From positions 1 through 48,849 of the IMG/VR virus record IMGVR_UViG_3300030406_003081: DNA of 48,849 nucleotides. One strand, written 5' to 3'. Both the position numbers and the translations under genes were made by a program. Source of the DNA: a virus. Below are positions 14,269 through 22,068 of the stretch, in pieces. Numbering within the stretch: the first letter of the stretch is position 1; the number at the start of each line of letters is the position of its first letter. The notes under the pieces were generated by a model that saw nothing but the letters and a program-made list of their open reading frames with translations, did no database searches and had not been told where the DNA came from.

Positions 14269-14463
14269 ATGGATGGAGACAGGTATGAAAAGCATATACA
14301 AGCCGTTTTGGAGAAAGTTCCCGAAGCAGAATGTTGGGCGGAGTCGTTGTTTGAATCATTCAGACAGTTTGAGGAAGAATACTTCATCCCACCACAGGAT
14401 GCCATACGGACTGTAATTCGGCTTGCGAAAAAATTGATTGAAAATGAAGACAAGGAGGAATGA
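14269..14463 (+). CDS. Small acidic helical protein
   Basis: The product has 64 residues. The ATG at 14269 is about 7 bases after GAGGAGG; the ATG at 14263 overlaps the previous stop but is too close. The sequence is mostly helical (HIQAVLEKVPEAECWAESLFESFRQFEEE) and ends EDKEE. Not recognised. Confidence 0.55.
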   Translation: MDGDRYEKHIQAVLEKVPEAECWAESLFESFRQFEEEYFIPPQDAIRTVIRLAKKLIENEDKEE

Positions 14464-14466
14464 AGA

Positions 14467-14607
14467 ATGAAAGATGAAAAAATAGTGCAAAGATGGATGG
14501 ACATTCACGACAAAATCGTGGATAGGCATCGTGACATGAAAACAGGCAACCCCCAACTGACCGCCGCTCTAATCTTGCTGACGGCTGTAATTCAAGAGCA
14601 GGGATGA
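14467..14607 (+). CDS. Very small hypothetical protein
   Basis: The product has 46 residues. AAGGAGG at 14453-14459 is 7 bases before the ATG. A charged first half is followed by a hydrophobic helix (LTAALILLTAVIQEQG) that is short for a membrane span but could be one. Not recognised. Confidence 0.5.
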   Translation: MKDEKIVQRWMDIHDKIVDRHRDMKTGNPQLTAALILLTAVIQEQG

Positions 14608-14609
14608 AC

Positions 14610-14756
14610 ATGGGACAAATGACTGATGGAACCGAATGCCTACTGTGTGAACTGTGGCAAGACCTTGACAGTGCTGACGACTTGGACAAGTGCTGTGCTG
14701 AATGCCGAGGCGAGATTGAATGGATGCTCGCACGACGAAGGGCAGGTGATGAATGA
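14610..14756 (+). CDS. Small zinc-knuckle protein
   Basis: The product has 48 residues. CLLC (residues 10-13) and CCAEC about 17 residues later form a likely zinc site, followed by an Arg-rich end and a GDE tail. AGCAGGGATGA upstream is a weak ribosome-binding site. Confidence 0.55.
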   Translation: MGQMTDGTECLLCELWQDLDSADDLDKCCAECRGEIEWMLARRRAGDE

Positions 14757-14896
14757 TGAAAGAATGTTGTGAAAAAGAACCATACCGAAAATGTGCATCA
14801 TGCGGTGCTGTGAGATGCCAAGACTGTGAATCAATTTTCCCAAACGGGATTGATTATTTCACAAGTCTTTGTCGTGATTGCGAAGAGGAGGAATGA
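14756..14896 (+). CDS. Small Cys-rich zinc-ribbon protein
   Basis: The product has 46 residues, with eight cysteines in CC, CASC, CQDC and CRDC, enough for two zinc ions. The ATG at 14756 is 5 bases after AGGTGAT; the ATG at 14753 in the same frame is an alternative. It ends EEEE, which is the next ribosome-binding site. Confidence 0.6.
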   Translation: MKECCEKEPYRKCASCGAVRCQDCESIFPNGIDYFTSLCRDCEEEE

Positions 14897-15352
14897 ATGA
14901 TGGCGTACTTATTGAAAGTGGACGGAACAATTGAACAGATGGGTTGGAGGCCATCACTTGAGGAACTACAGGCGGCAGTGGGTGGCTACATTGAGATGGT
15001 GCGAACCAACAATGTGGGCTACATGTACTGCAACGAGGAAGGTAAACTACTCGGCTTGCCTGTCAACATGGCGGCGACGACCATGATTGAACATGATAAT
15101 GTCATTCGTGGTGATGTCGTAGTCATGGAACTGGGCGAAGAGAAAGAGGAGGACGATGAACACATGAGCGAAGCCGCAATACGGCACTTTCAAGAGAAAA
15201 TGTGGAAGGACTTTTTGCATTGGTGCGACAAGTCGGCTCTCGTTTTACCAAACCTTGCCTCGCTTGAAGTATGGCTGAACGGCACAGAAGAAGTCGTCAA
15301 AACTGGGATGCGTGCGATGTGGCACGAAAAGAACGGGGGCGAGGAAGAATGA
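14897..15352 (+). CDS. DUF3846-like protein with C-terminal extension
   Basis: The product has 151 residues. The first 80 or so (YLLKVDGTIEQMG, SLEELQAAVGGYIEMV, YMYCNEEGKLLGLPVN, IRGDVVVM) follow the DUF3846 layout seen in many phages, function unknown. An acidic linker leads to a helical, Trp-rich C-terminal part not typical of that family. GAGGAGG precedes the start; two ATGs in tandem (14897, 14900) are possible. Confidence 0.65.
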   Translation: MMAYLLKVDGTIEQMGWRPSLEELQAAVGGYIEMVRTNNVGYMYCNEEGKLLGLPVNMAATTMIEHDNVIRGDVVVMELGEEKEEDDEHMSEAAIRHFQEKMWKDFLHWCDKSALVLPNLASLEVWLNGTEEVVKTGMRAMWHEKNGGEEE

Positions 15353-15651
15353 GAGAAGACCACAAGGAAAGGTTGAGAGAGATTTTGAAAAAGCGAGGTG
15401 CGAAGACCATTTATGATTTGTTCAGCCCCGAACTCATTGAAGCCATGAACGCCTACGAACTTCAACAATCAGTAAAGGAAGTTCAAGAGGACATGGAATC
15501 CGGGTTAGAAGTCTGCCCTTACGAAGAAAGTACGAGAGAAGAATTGATTGCTTTCATCAAAGAACAGAATGAAACAATGCTGGAATACCTTGACTACGCA
15601 AGCAGACTGAGAGCGGAGATAGCCGAGTTGAAAAAGAGAGTGAAAGAATGA
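15349..15651 (+). CDS. Coiled-coil hypothetical protein
   Basis: The product has 100 residues, almost all helical and highly charged, with a long heptad-like C-terminal stretch (NETMLEYLDYASRLRAEIAELKKRVKE). The start overlaps the previous stop after GAGGAAG. It probably forms a dimer. Not recognised. Confidence 0.6.
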   Translation: MREDHKERLREILKKRGAKTIYDLFSPELIEAMNAYELQQSVKEVQEDMESGLEVCPYEESTREELIAFIKEQNETMLEYLDYASRLRAEIAELKKRVKE

Positions 15652-16025
15652 GTGGACGAGGCCAAAACAAAGGAAAGCACAGTCTTTGCTTCGCATGTGA
15701 TGAACCTTCCAATGTTTACTTGGATAGTCAATACAGACGCTCCGCTGACTACTGCGAAAAGTGCCTGTTTCCAAATCTCACTTGGGAGGAAGCAAGGAGT
15801 GGCATGTATTACTTCAACAAAAAGACACTTATTCGTCTTAACCAATTAACACTCATCGCTTACCGAATGGCAGACTACAATAGACGCACCCTTGAGTGGG
15901 AAGAGAAATACGGCAAGCCGTATGGTCTTGACGCAGTGCCCTCCAATGTTGTTCGTGAGAAGAAGCACATGGACAAAGACTGGTACCCCGAACTGCATGA
16001 GATATGCCACCTTGCATGGATGTGA
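15648..16025 (+). CDS. Zinc-ribbon protein with helical tail
   Basis: The product has 125 residues. CFAC (14-17) and CEKC (36-39) form a zinc ribbon at the N-terminus. The rest is helical and basic, ending with a His/Cys pair (EICHLAW). The start overlaps the previous stop as ATGA. Confidence 0.6.
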   Translation: MSGRGQNKGKHSLCFACDEPSNVYLDSQYRRSADYCEKCLFPNLTWEEARSGMYYFNKKTLIRLNQLTLIAYRMADYNRRTLEWEEKYGKPYGLDAVPSNVVREKKHMDKDWYPELHEICHLAWM

Positions 16026-16028
16026 TGA

Positions 16029-16493
16029 ATGATGCTCATACGAGAACCGAAAATGAAAAGCGACGACAAAGCGGTTAAACGCTTTGAACAGCAAAGCAAA
16101 AGAGGTGTTGAGTGGCCCAACTCTCGCTACACGGTAACCATGCACAAATGGAACAAGGTTAGTAGCGAAAAAAAGTCGTGGCCTAAACGACATAACCAAG
16201 TGGAATGGCGAAGGAAGATAACGGTTGAAGCACCAAACGGACAAACCCATTCTGCCGAGTTTAGAACTTACAACTCCTATTTCCGAGCCTACAGAAACGG
16301 CTATTCTGCATGGGATGGTGAAGTGTGGCTCCCTTCTCAAAGCGCATACATCATAGAGCATGACCACGGGTTGTGGCACGATTCATGGAGCGCAGTTTGG
16401 AGTGACGATTATGGAACAAGAGAGGGTGTCACCGTGGCAATTTTACAAACAGCATGTGAGTTCATTCGCAGATTGGAAGAAGGTGATGAATGA
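16029..16493 (+). CDS. Hypothetical basic protein
   Basis: The product has 154 residues. The N-terminal half is basic and the middle is aromatic and beta-like (YNSYFRAYRNGYSAW). It ends EEGDE inside a coupling cassette. The stop of the gene before lies 4 bases upstream; a competing short frame from 16025 (17 codons) is probably not used. Not recognised. Confidence 0.55.
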   Translation: MMLIREPKMKSDDKAVKRFEQQSKRGVEWPNSRYTVTMHKWNKVSSEKKSWPKRHNQVEWRRKITVEAPNGQTHSAEFRTYNSYFRAYRNGYSAWDGEVWLPSQSAYIIEHDHGLWHDSWSAVWSDDYGTREGVTVAILQTACEFIRRLEEGDE

Positions 16494-16861
16494 TGTTTTG
16501 GCGAAAGAAAAAACAAGAAGTGTTCTCACCATGTAAAAGAACAGTCATGTGGTTGTGGGACAAAGGAGCGTATGATTGGGACAAGTTCGTGGACATCATC
16601 ACAAAGCAGTTCGGTGGTGAGTTATGCCCCGAATGTGAAATCCACTGGGTCTTTGAAGGGCAGTGGAGCCATTCTGTTGCTGATGAGGACATGCACAAGG
16701 TGTATCAACGAATAGCAAACGGCGACAAGCACAAGTATCTCACTGATGGTTTAACCTACGAGTCTTGCGAAGAGTGTGCGGTTGATTGGGAAACCGAGAC
16801 TGTGAAAAAGATGTTCCAAGAATACGACACTTGGGGCGCACCTGCGGGGGATGAAGCGTGA
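16493..16861 (+). CDS. Zinc-ribbon protein
   Basis: The product has 122 residues. CPEC (about 45) and CEEC (about 92) are the two knuckles. The start at 16493 is the last ATG of the cassette at 16479-16495; the in-frame ATG at 16490 is the alternative. A basic start (FWRKKKQ) precedes an aromatic, acidic body. Confidence 0.6.
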   Translation: MFWRKKKQEVFSPCKRTVMWLWDKGAYDWDKFVDIITKQFGGELCPECEIHWVFEGQWSHSVADEDMHKVYQRIANGDKHKYLTDGLTYESCEECAVDWETETVKKMFQEYDTWGAPAGDEA

Positions 16862-17049
16862 CCGAAGTGCTTGACGCTGAGATGAAGGACGAGTGCCACA
16901 TCATGCTTCTCGTGCGACGAGACAGCGGTGATGTGTGGGAGGACTACGGCTCCATCCTACGCCTGCGCCGGGACATCTACGATGGACTCCTTGACTGGGT
17001 GGGCGAGAAAGACGCACCCGAATGGTGGGAGGGAAAGAAGAATGTATGA
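16858..17049 (+). CDS. Small hypothetical protein with GTG start
   Basis: The product has 63 residues. GTG at 16858 overlaps the upstream stop as GTGA. The sequence has a beta stretch (CHIMLLVRRDSG) and a helix (LRRDIYDGLLDWVGEK), then WWEGKK. GGGGGATGAAG is the ribosome-binding site. Not recognised. Confidence 0.5.
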   Translation: MTEVLDAEMKDECHIMLLVRRDSGDVWEDYGSILRLRRDIYDGLLDWVGEKDAPEWWEGKKNV

Positions 17050-17072
17050 ACAACTTGATAACGGAGAGGTAA

Positions 17073-17804
17073 GTGGTGAGGTCAATGGATTGGCAACCGA
17101 GTGAAGAATTGATTGCATGGGGGAACGAACACTTTGGCGGTATGCCGGTGGACAGTGTGTGGTCGCCCGACGACAGCGGCGTGCAGTATCGTAAGATGAG
17201 CGAAACAAGTTATGCGCTCATCTTCATGCTCAACCACCCGCTGGCACAGGAACACCATGAGAAGTTCACGCTCCTCATGGAAGCGTGTGGCTACACCGTG
17301 GAGAAGCCCGATGGGTTGGAGATGGTGACACCACCGATTGACCCTGCGGCACAGGCTGAGATGAACTTCCGTGCGAAGCAGGAGGTCGCTCAGTCGTGGA
17401 CTTGCGAGTGTGGCTTCCCACTGGCGAACAACGACTTCTCCAAGTCGGTGTACGAGTTCGTGGAAACGATTGATGCTGAAACAAGCAACGGCGGTACGAC
17501 CCCCATTGACCTGTGGCGTGTTTTGTTGAGTTGCGACAACTGCGGCAAGGATAACACCATTGACCCCGACGACTTTCATCTACTGGCTGGCGATGATGAG
17601 TTCATGCGCTGGCGCAACGGAGACAAGGAGTACATCGCTCTCACACGAGAACAACTCAAGGACTTCGCTGATGCGGGTATGTTTGATGAGGGCTACGCCA
17701 ACCACACCGTGACCGTCATGGGCAAGTTCCGTGGCGAGGACAGGGTACCACCGTGGTTGTGGGGTATCTCATGTCTTGTCAAGAACAGCACCGAAGAGGA
17801 GTGA
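17073..17804 (+). CDS. Hypothetical protein with zinc ribbon
   Basis: The product has up to 243 residues. Start uncertain: GTG at 17073 or 17076 lies close to GGAGAGG (17063-17069), and ATG at 17085 is next. CECG (about 110) and CDNCG (about 155) form a zinc ribbon interrupted by a 40-residue insert. A 20-codon frame from 17043 to 17105 overlaps its start and may only help coupling. GC-rich, uniform codon use. Not recognised. Confidence 0.6.
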   Translation: MVRSMDWQPSEELIAWGNEHFGGMPVDSVWSPDDSGVQYRKMSETSYALIFMLNHPLAQEHHEKFTLLMEACGYTVEKPDGLEMVTPPIDPAAQAEMNFRAKQEVAQSWTCECGFPLANNDFSKSVYEFVETIDAETSNGGTTPIDLWRVLLSCDNCGKDNTIDPDDFHLLAGDDEFMRWRNGDKEYIALTREQLKDFADAGMFDEGYANHTVTVMGKFRGEDRVPPWLWGISCLVKNSTEEE

Positions 17805-17808
17805 GCGG

Positions 17809-19056
17809 ATGCTTACACTGGCGAGGGCCAGCGATTTGCTGAATCGGATGCCGAATAAATTACTGGTAAAAGAAATCAGCAAGCGTGAGTGTGAAGAACT
17901 TTGGGAGTTCGTCAACACGACGGATAAACTCTCCATCTCACAGCACCGACTCAAGACGGCCATGGCTGATGAATGTGGTGTGATGCTTGAGCGGTTGCTT
18001 GAAGTGATTGGTGATAGTCCCTTTGTGGATGGGCTGGTCATGGAGGCTGGCGAGGAGGAGAGCGACTTCACGCTCAACGAAGCCGTACAACTCATGCGCT
18101 CAGCCCATGTCTTGAACGACTGGATTCTCCCGTTCTGTCATGCAATCAGTAAGGATGAGGCTACGGTCATTTGGCGGTGGGCGATTGGTTACTACTGGAC
18201 AGCCTACCGGAACCGATTCCTCAAGTGGATTAAAATCATGAGTAAATTAAATGGAGATTTTTCTGTTGATGTTTATTTTTCTGTCATCTTTGACGGACTT
18301 CAAATCACGGACGACATCAAACCGTTCAAGCGGTTGGAGCCATGGGAGGGTGGGGTACCCGACAAGTGGTGGTTCGTGTCCGACTGTGGTACGCTGAAGC
18401 ATGTGAGTGATGGTGTCGTGCGAAATCGCAACGGCACATTGAACACAGAATTGACCCCGCTGGTGGACAGCGATGCCGATTGTTGGATGTGGGAAAACCC
18501 ACTTGGCACGGGCTATCACCATTCTACAAACGACAAACTACCCTTTTCATCGTACAAGAACGCTATGACTGACCAGTTTCATTGGCATGAGTCGCAAGTG
18601 CTACTGGATTCGTATGCCAAAGGCGGATTTTTAATTGCTCATGAAACAGAAGGAGCATATAAAGAAATCAAAAATTGGGACTATTATTTACTGAGTAAAG
18701 GAAGCAATACACTGTATGGACAAATCATGACAGTGCGGAACTTAAACAAAGGAGGGTATGAGGTTGTTATCGGTTTTAGCGATGCTGGCGAAGTTGTGGA
18801 GACAACGACACACAGAATGAGCGAACTCCCGCTTCAGTTGAATGAAGCGTTATTGAGGCGTGGGATAAGCGCAAGCGTGCGCTACGCCTTCCAACATGTT
18901 GAGGATTGCTTGGTTGCCAAGTTCATGTACACTTGGAGTCCTAACGAAGAGTGGCACTTGAAGTTCGTAGAGGTAGAGAGCAAGAAAGGCGAGAGCGATG
19001 TGGATGATATACTGGACTATTTCGCAGTGGTAGGTGGAGAGGATGAATCACCTTGA
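17809..19056 (+). CDS. Unrecognised protein, weakly ligase-like
   Basis: The product has 415 residues. The N-terminal 150 are helical. The part from about residue 170 on has a faint resemblance to ATP-dependent DNA ligases. WWFVSDCG and VVRNRNG echo the region around the active-site Lys (usually VSEKxDG, then SRNG). GGFLIAHETEGAY and YYLLSKG echo motifs IV and V. VIGFSDAGE and HLKFVEVES echo the C-terminal OB fold. The nucleophilic Lys is not visible at the expected place, so it would be inactive or not a ligase at all. Two AT-rich patches (about 18230-18290 and 18630-18720) interrupt an otherwise GC-richer gene. Confidence 0.55.
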   Translation: MLTLARASDLLNRMPNKLLVKEISKRECEELWEFVNTTDKLSISQHRLKTAMADECGVMLERLLEVIGDSPFVDGLVMEAGEEESDFTLNEAVQLMRSAHVLNDWILPFCHAISKDEATVIWRWAIGYYWTAYRNRFLKWIKIMSKLNGDFSVDVYFSVIFDGLQITDDIKPFKRLEPWEGGVPDKWWFVSDCGTLKHVSDGVVRNRNGTLNTELTPLVDSDADCWMWENPLGTGYHHSTNDKLPFSSYKNAMTDQFHWHESQVLLDSYAKGGFLIAHETEGAYKEIKNWDYYLLSKGSNTLYGQIMTVRNLNKGGYEVVIGFSDAGEVVETTTHRMSELPLQLNEALLRRGISASVRYAFQHVEDCLVAKFMYTWSPNEEWHLKFVEVESKKGESDVDDILDYFAVVGGEDESP

Positions 19057-19483
19057 GACAATCGGCCTCGGCTTAGCAATCACCAAACTACAGTTCGTCG
19101 CACAAGTCAAGCGACACCAATACTCCTACGGTTTCAAGACGGTGATTCACATTCGCTTCAAGCGCACCTGCACTGAGGAGCAGAAGAAGTGCATTGAAGT
19201 GTGGCTACAGTCGCACGACCTGTCCATGATTGACCGGACGCAAATTGGAGGCGAGGACATGTGGCGCATACTTGACTTGCTGGAACCCTATCACTCACTC
19301 ATGGGCAAAATGGATGTTATCAACATCAAGAAGATGCACTGGCTCAAGGACAATCCCATTCCCAAGGTGCTGTACAAAGACGACGGCACACGACGCTCAC
19401 GGAAGATTGGGAAGAACTGGAAGAAGTTCCTCCACTGGGCTGAGGCATGGGACGCATACGACGATTCCTTGAAGAGTATATAA
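19043..19483 (+). CDS. Possible degenerate LAGLIDADG-type protein
   Basis: The product has 146 residues from the ATG at 19043 (a GTG at 19034 is in frame). GLGLAITKLQFVAQVKRH followed by TVIHIRFKRTCTEEQKKCI and MWRILDLLEPYHSLMGK follows the strand-strand-helix order of LAGLIDADG endonucleases, but the acidic catalytic residue is missing from the first motif. The C-terminus is basic (RRSRKIGKNWKKF). The stop codon TAA is part of the TATA box of promoter copy 5. The family call is tentative. Confidence 0.5.
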   Translation: MNHLETIGLGLAITKLQFVAQVKRHQYSYGFKTVIHIRFKRTCTEEQKKCIEVWLQSHDLSMIDRTQIGGEDMWRILDLLEPYHSLMGKMDVINIKKMHWLKDNPIPKVLYKDDGTRRSRKIGKNWKKFLHWAEAWDAYDDSLKSI

Positions 19484-19495
19484 ATCAGCAAAGAG
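19476..19495 (+). promoter_or_regulatory. Archaeal promoter core, copy 5 of 6
   Basis: GTATATAAATCAGCAAAGAG is identical to copies 3, 4 and 6. The TATA box (19477-19484) contains the last codon and the stop of the preceding gene. The ATG of the clamp-loader gene is at 19513, 37 bases downstream. This promoter heads the replication block. Confidence 0.85.
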
Positions 19496-19512
19496 GAAGA
19501 GGTTGAGAAGAA

Positions 19513-20454
19513 ATGACTTGGAACGAAGTGTTGCGACCTGTACACCCATCCGAAGTGGTGGGCAACCACCAGTTCGTACAGGATGCCGAAGAGTGGGAGA
19601 GGACGGGGGAGTACCCTCCGGCCCTGCTGTTCATCGGGGAGCCGGGTACTGGGAAGACCAGTGCCGCCAACGCCATTTCTCGCACCATGCTCAGTGGTGC
19701 CTACAATGACATGAATGTGTTGTGGACGAATGCCAGCGACGACCGGGGTATCTCGCACATCCGAGAGGAAGTGAAGAACTTCGCACGACTCAGCGGCGTA
19801 GGAACAAAGAGGAAGGTAGTGGTGCTTGACGAGGCTGATGGCCTCACCAATCAAGCGCAAGACGCCATGCGAGGCATCATGGAGAAGTATGCCTCCAAGG
19901 TTCTCTTCATCCTCACCGCCAACTATGCTGACAAAATCCGCCCCGCAATCAAGAGTAGATGCACGGTGTACACCTTTCGCCGTGTCTCCGCTGAGCATGG
20001 TGCATCTCACCTTACACGCCTCACCGAGTCGTGCGGTGTCCCTGTGGACTGGGAGCCGTACTACGGTGATGTCGTAGAGTATCACGGCGGCGACCTGCGA
20101 GCGGCGGTCGCCTCCCTTGAGCGCATCCCCAAGACGGCTGATGCAATCAAACAATTCACGGTCAAACAAAGTGGGGATGAATGGTGGGACTTTACCATCA
20201 GCAACAAATGGAACGAGTTGCGAGAACACCTCATTGATGTATTACATTCATCGGGCGATAAGTTGTCCTTCATGAACAACTTTCATCGTGCCATTCGGAA
20301 GCATTTTGACAATGATGCCGACACCACATTTGCCATCATGGAAGTGTGGGGCGACATGATGAAGCATGTGTATGACTGGGGTGGTTCGGGCGAGTCCTAT
20401 GTGGAAGTCCTCGTCGCACGATTGAAGAAACAAATAGAGGTGAAAGAAACATGA
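19513..20454 (+). CDS. rfcS: Replication factor C small subunit (clamp loader)
   Basis: The product has 313 residues. Walker A GEPGTGKT (42-49), Walker B VVVLDEAD (102-109), sensor 1 LTANY (134-138) and the SRC arginine-finger motif (148-150) are all present, in AAA+ order, followed by a helical C-terminal collar. RFC loads the PCNA clamp at primer ends. Archaeal RFC normally combines four small and one large subunit; no large subunit lies in this window, so the viral protein may act alone or with host RFC-L. First gene behind promoter copy 5. Confidence 0.92.
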   Translation: MTWNEVLRPVHPSEVVGNHQFVQDAEEWERTGEYPPALLFIGEPGTGKTSAANAISRTMLSGAYNDMNVLWTNASDDRGISHIREEVKNFARLSGVGTKRKVVVLDEADGLTNQAQDAMRGIMEKYASKVLFILTANYADKIRPAIKSRCTVYTFRRVSAEHGASHLTRLTESCGVPVDWEPYYGDVVEYHGGDLRAAVASLERIPKTADAIKQFTVKQSGDEWWDFTISNKWNELREHLIDVLHSSGDKLSFMNNFHRAIRKHFDNDADTTFAIMEVWGDMMKHVYDWGGSGESYVEVLVARLKKQIEVKET

Positions 20455-21797
20455 GTACATGGAAAGACGAAGACGAATACATCAACGACGACGCAATTGA
20501 CGACAGTGCGAGCAACGGTTTCGGGGCGGCATCCGAAAGCAACGCCAACGCTGGACTACCAAGCGGTGTCATTGACCGATTGAAAGCATACGCTGAGCGT
20601 GTGGGCCTACCGTTGACTGAGATTACCAAGCAGTTCATTGCGAACATTGAGAGCGAATACGGTTGCACCGACCCAAGCAGTGAGGACGAAGACTTGCTGG
20701 TTGACTGGGCAGAACAGTTGGTCGTTGAGACTCGCCGTTCAAGCGGCGGCGGCAACAGCAAGTTGCAGACATGGGTTGGTTGCTTCGTTGGCGTGGCCGA
20801 CAAGAAGCGTGACCGACTCGCCAACATCGTGCGCTCCAACCTTAAACTGTTCAACGACGACCCCGAACAGGCCATCAGCAGTGGTCGCCTCGGTGTGTAC
20901 TCCAAGAACGATGGCGTGTGGCACTTGACTACCAAGGAAGGTCAAGTCTCCACCGAGATTCCTGTTGAGGGCAACCCTGTTCCTCCCTACGGCATTCAAA
21001 CCGGCAACACCTATGTGTGCCTCACCACTTACGACAGCAAGGCGGCACCGTCCAAGAAGATGGGTCGCTACGCTTACTTCCTTGGAGGCGAGGAGGAGGA
21101 CTTCGTGAAGAACGGCAACATCGGTCTGTGGCGCATTGACCTCACGGGAGGCAATGTTTACCACAACCTCACCATCGGTCGCCCCTGCAAGGTACCTGTC
21201 ATCCCACCCCGTGAGGGTGGGAGCGAGGCATTCAAGGATGTGCTGACCACCTACGACGACTTCTCCGTAAACTACACGGATGAGTTCGTGAGTGAAGACC
21301 TGCGCCCTCTCCTCGCACCATCACGGTTTTGGACGAACCCGGACTTCCACGAGTTGTATGTCCCGGTTGACTCCTTGGAGGAAGCATACGAAGAGCGCAA
21401 GCAGTTCTACGATGCTGGCGGTGAACGCCGCTCCTTTGGGCCGTTGGTTGTCACCAAAGGTACGGTCACTCGCATGAGTACCGAGCCTCGTGAGAGCGAG
21501 TACGACGAGGAGGGCCACAACTACAACATGACACTTTCAAGCAGTATCAGTGGAGACATTGACTGTTGGGTGCCCGGTGCCGTTGGCAAGTGTACCCAAC
21601 CGTTCACCTCTCACTGGGGCGAGGAGTCTTTCCCCTACGCTGAGCGTTCCACCGTCTTCGTGTTTGGTCGCATTGGCCTCAAGACACGAGATGGACTCAC
21701 TACTCCCAAACTGACGGTGTTCGGTGTCTATGCTGACCCACGCCGTTCTCGCCGCCGAATGACTGGCGGAGACACTGGTACGGAGCAATTCAACTGA
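20451..21797 (+). CDS. Putative OB-fold single-stranded DNA-binding protein
   Basis: The product has 448 residues, with an acidic N-terminal 40. The middle (residues 100-260) and end (residues 345-435) are beta-rich. The segment LVVTKGTVTRM, GHNYNMTLSS, DIDCWVPG, VFVFGRIG and LTVFGVYADP is compatible with an OB fold of RPA type. The C-terminus is basic then acidic. Placement between the clamp loader and the RadA-like gene supports a replication role such as coating single strands. There is no zinc motif as in some archaeal RPAs. The family call is inferred from pattern and context. Confidence 0.55.
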   Translation: MSTWKDEDEYINDDAIDDSASNGFGAASESNANAGLPSGVIDRLKAYAERVGLPLTEITKQFIANIESEYGCTDPSSEDEDLLVDWAEQLVVETRRSSGGGNSKLQTWVGCFVGVADKKRDRLANIVRSNLKLFNDDPEQAISSGRLGVYSKNDGVWHLTTKEGQVSTEIPVEGNPVPPYGIQTGNTYVCLTTYDSKAAPSKKMGRYAYFLGGEEEDFVKNGNIGLWRIDLTGGNVYHNLTIGRPCKVPVIPPREGGSEAFKDVLTTYDDFSVNYTDEFVSEDLRPLLAPSRFWTNPDFHELYVPVDSLEEAYEERKQFYDAGGERRSFGPLVVTKGTVTRMSTEPRESEYDEEGHNYNMTLSSSISGDIDCWVPGAVGKCTQPFTSHWGEESFPYAERSTVFVFGRIGLKTRDGLTTPKLTVFGVYADPRRSRRRMTGGDTGTEQFN

Positions 21798-21808
21798 GGT
21801 GAAGAAAC

Positions 21809-22066
21809 ATGGCAAAAATCACGGAAAGCAGATTGGAATCACTGAAAGTTCACTTGGAATCATGTGCAGAAATTTCTTGTGCCCTTGGCAACACTGCCTC
21901 TCGCACAGGTGTGAATGAGGACATTGCCAATTTTTTGTTTTGGAACATCAATGCCTCACTACAAGGATGCAAGGCACTCATCAAAATGTATCAAGGAAAA
22001 GACACACTCTACCTCTCCATGGTTGACGAAATGGAGAAGATGATTGAAAAATACAAGGAGGAATAA
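21809..22066 (+). CDS. Small helical hypothetical protein
   Basis: The product has 85 residues, nearly all helical, with four Cys. GAGGTGAAG at 21796-21804 is the ribosome-binding site. The DNA is more AT-rich than in the flanking replication genes. It ends KYKEE, encoded by the ribosome-binding site of the next gene. Not recognised; it may be an accessory factor of the RadA-like protein. Confidence 0.6.
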   Translation: MAKITESRLESLKVHLESCAEISCALGNTASRTGVNEDIANFLFWNINASLQGCKALIKMYQGKDTLYLSMVDEMEKMIEKYKEE

Positions 22067-22068
22067 AC

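Noticed and set aside
19291-20229. Minus-strand open frame of 312 codons across the clamp-loader gene
   Set aside because: It lies opposite a clear RFC gene with intact AAA+ motifs, has no ribosome-binding site and encodes no recognisable pattern.
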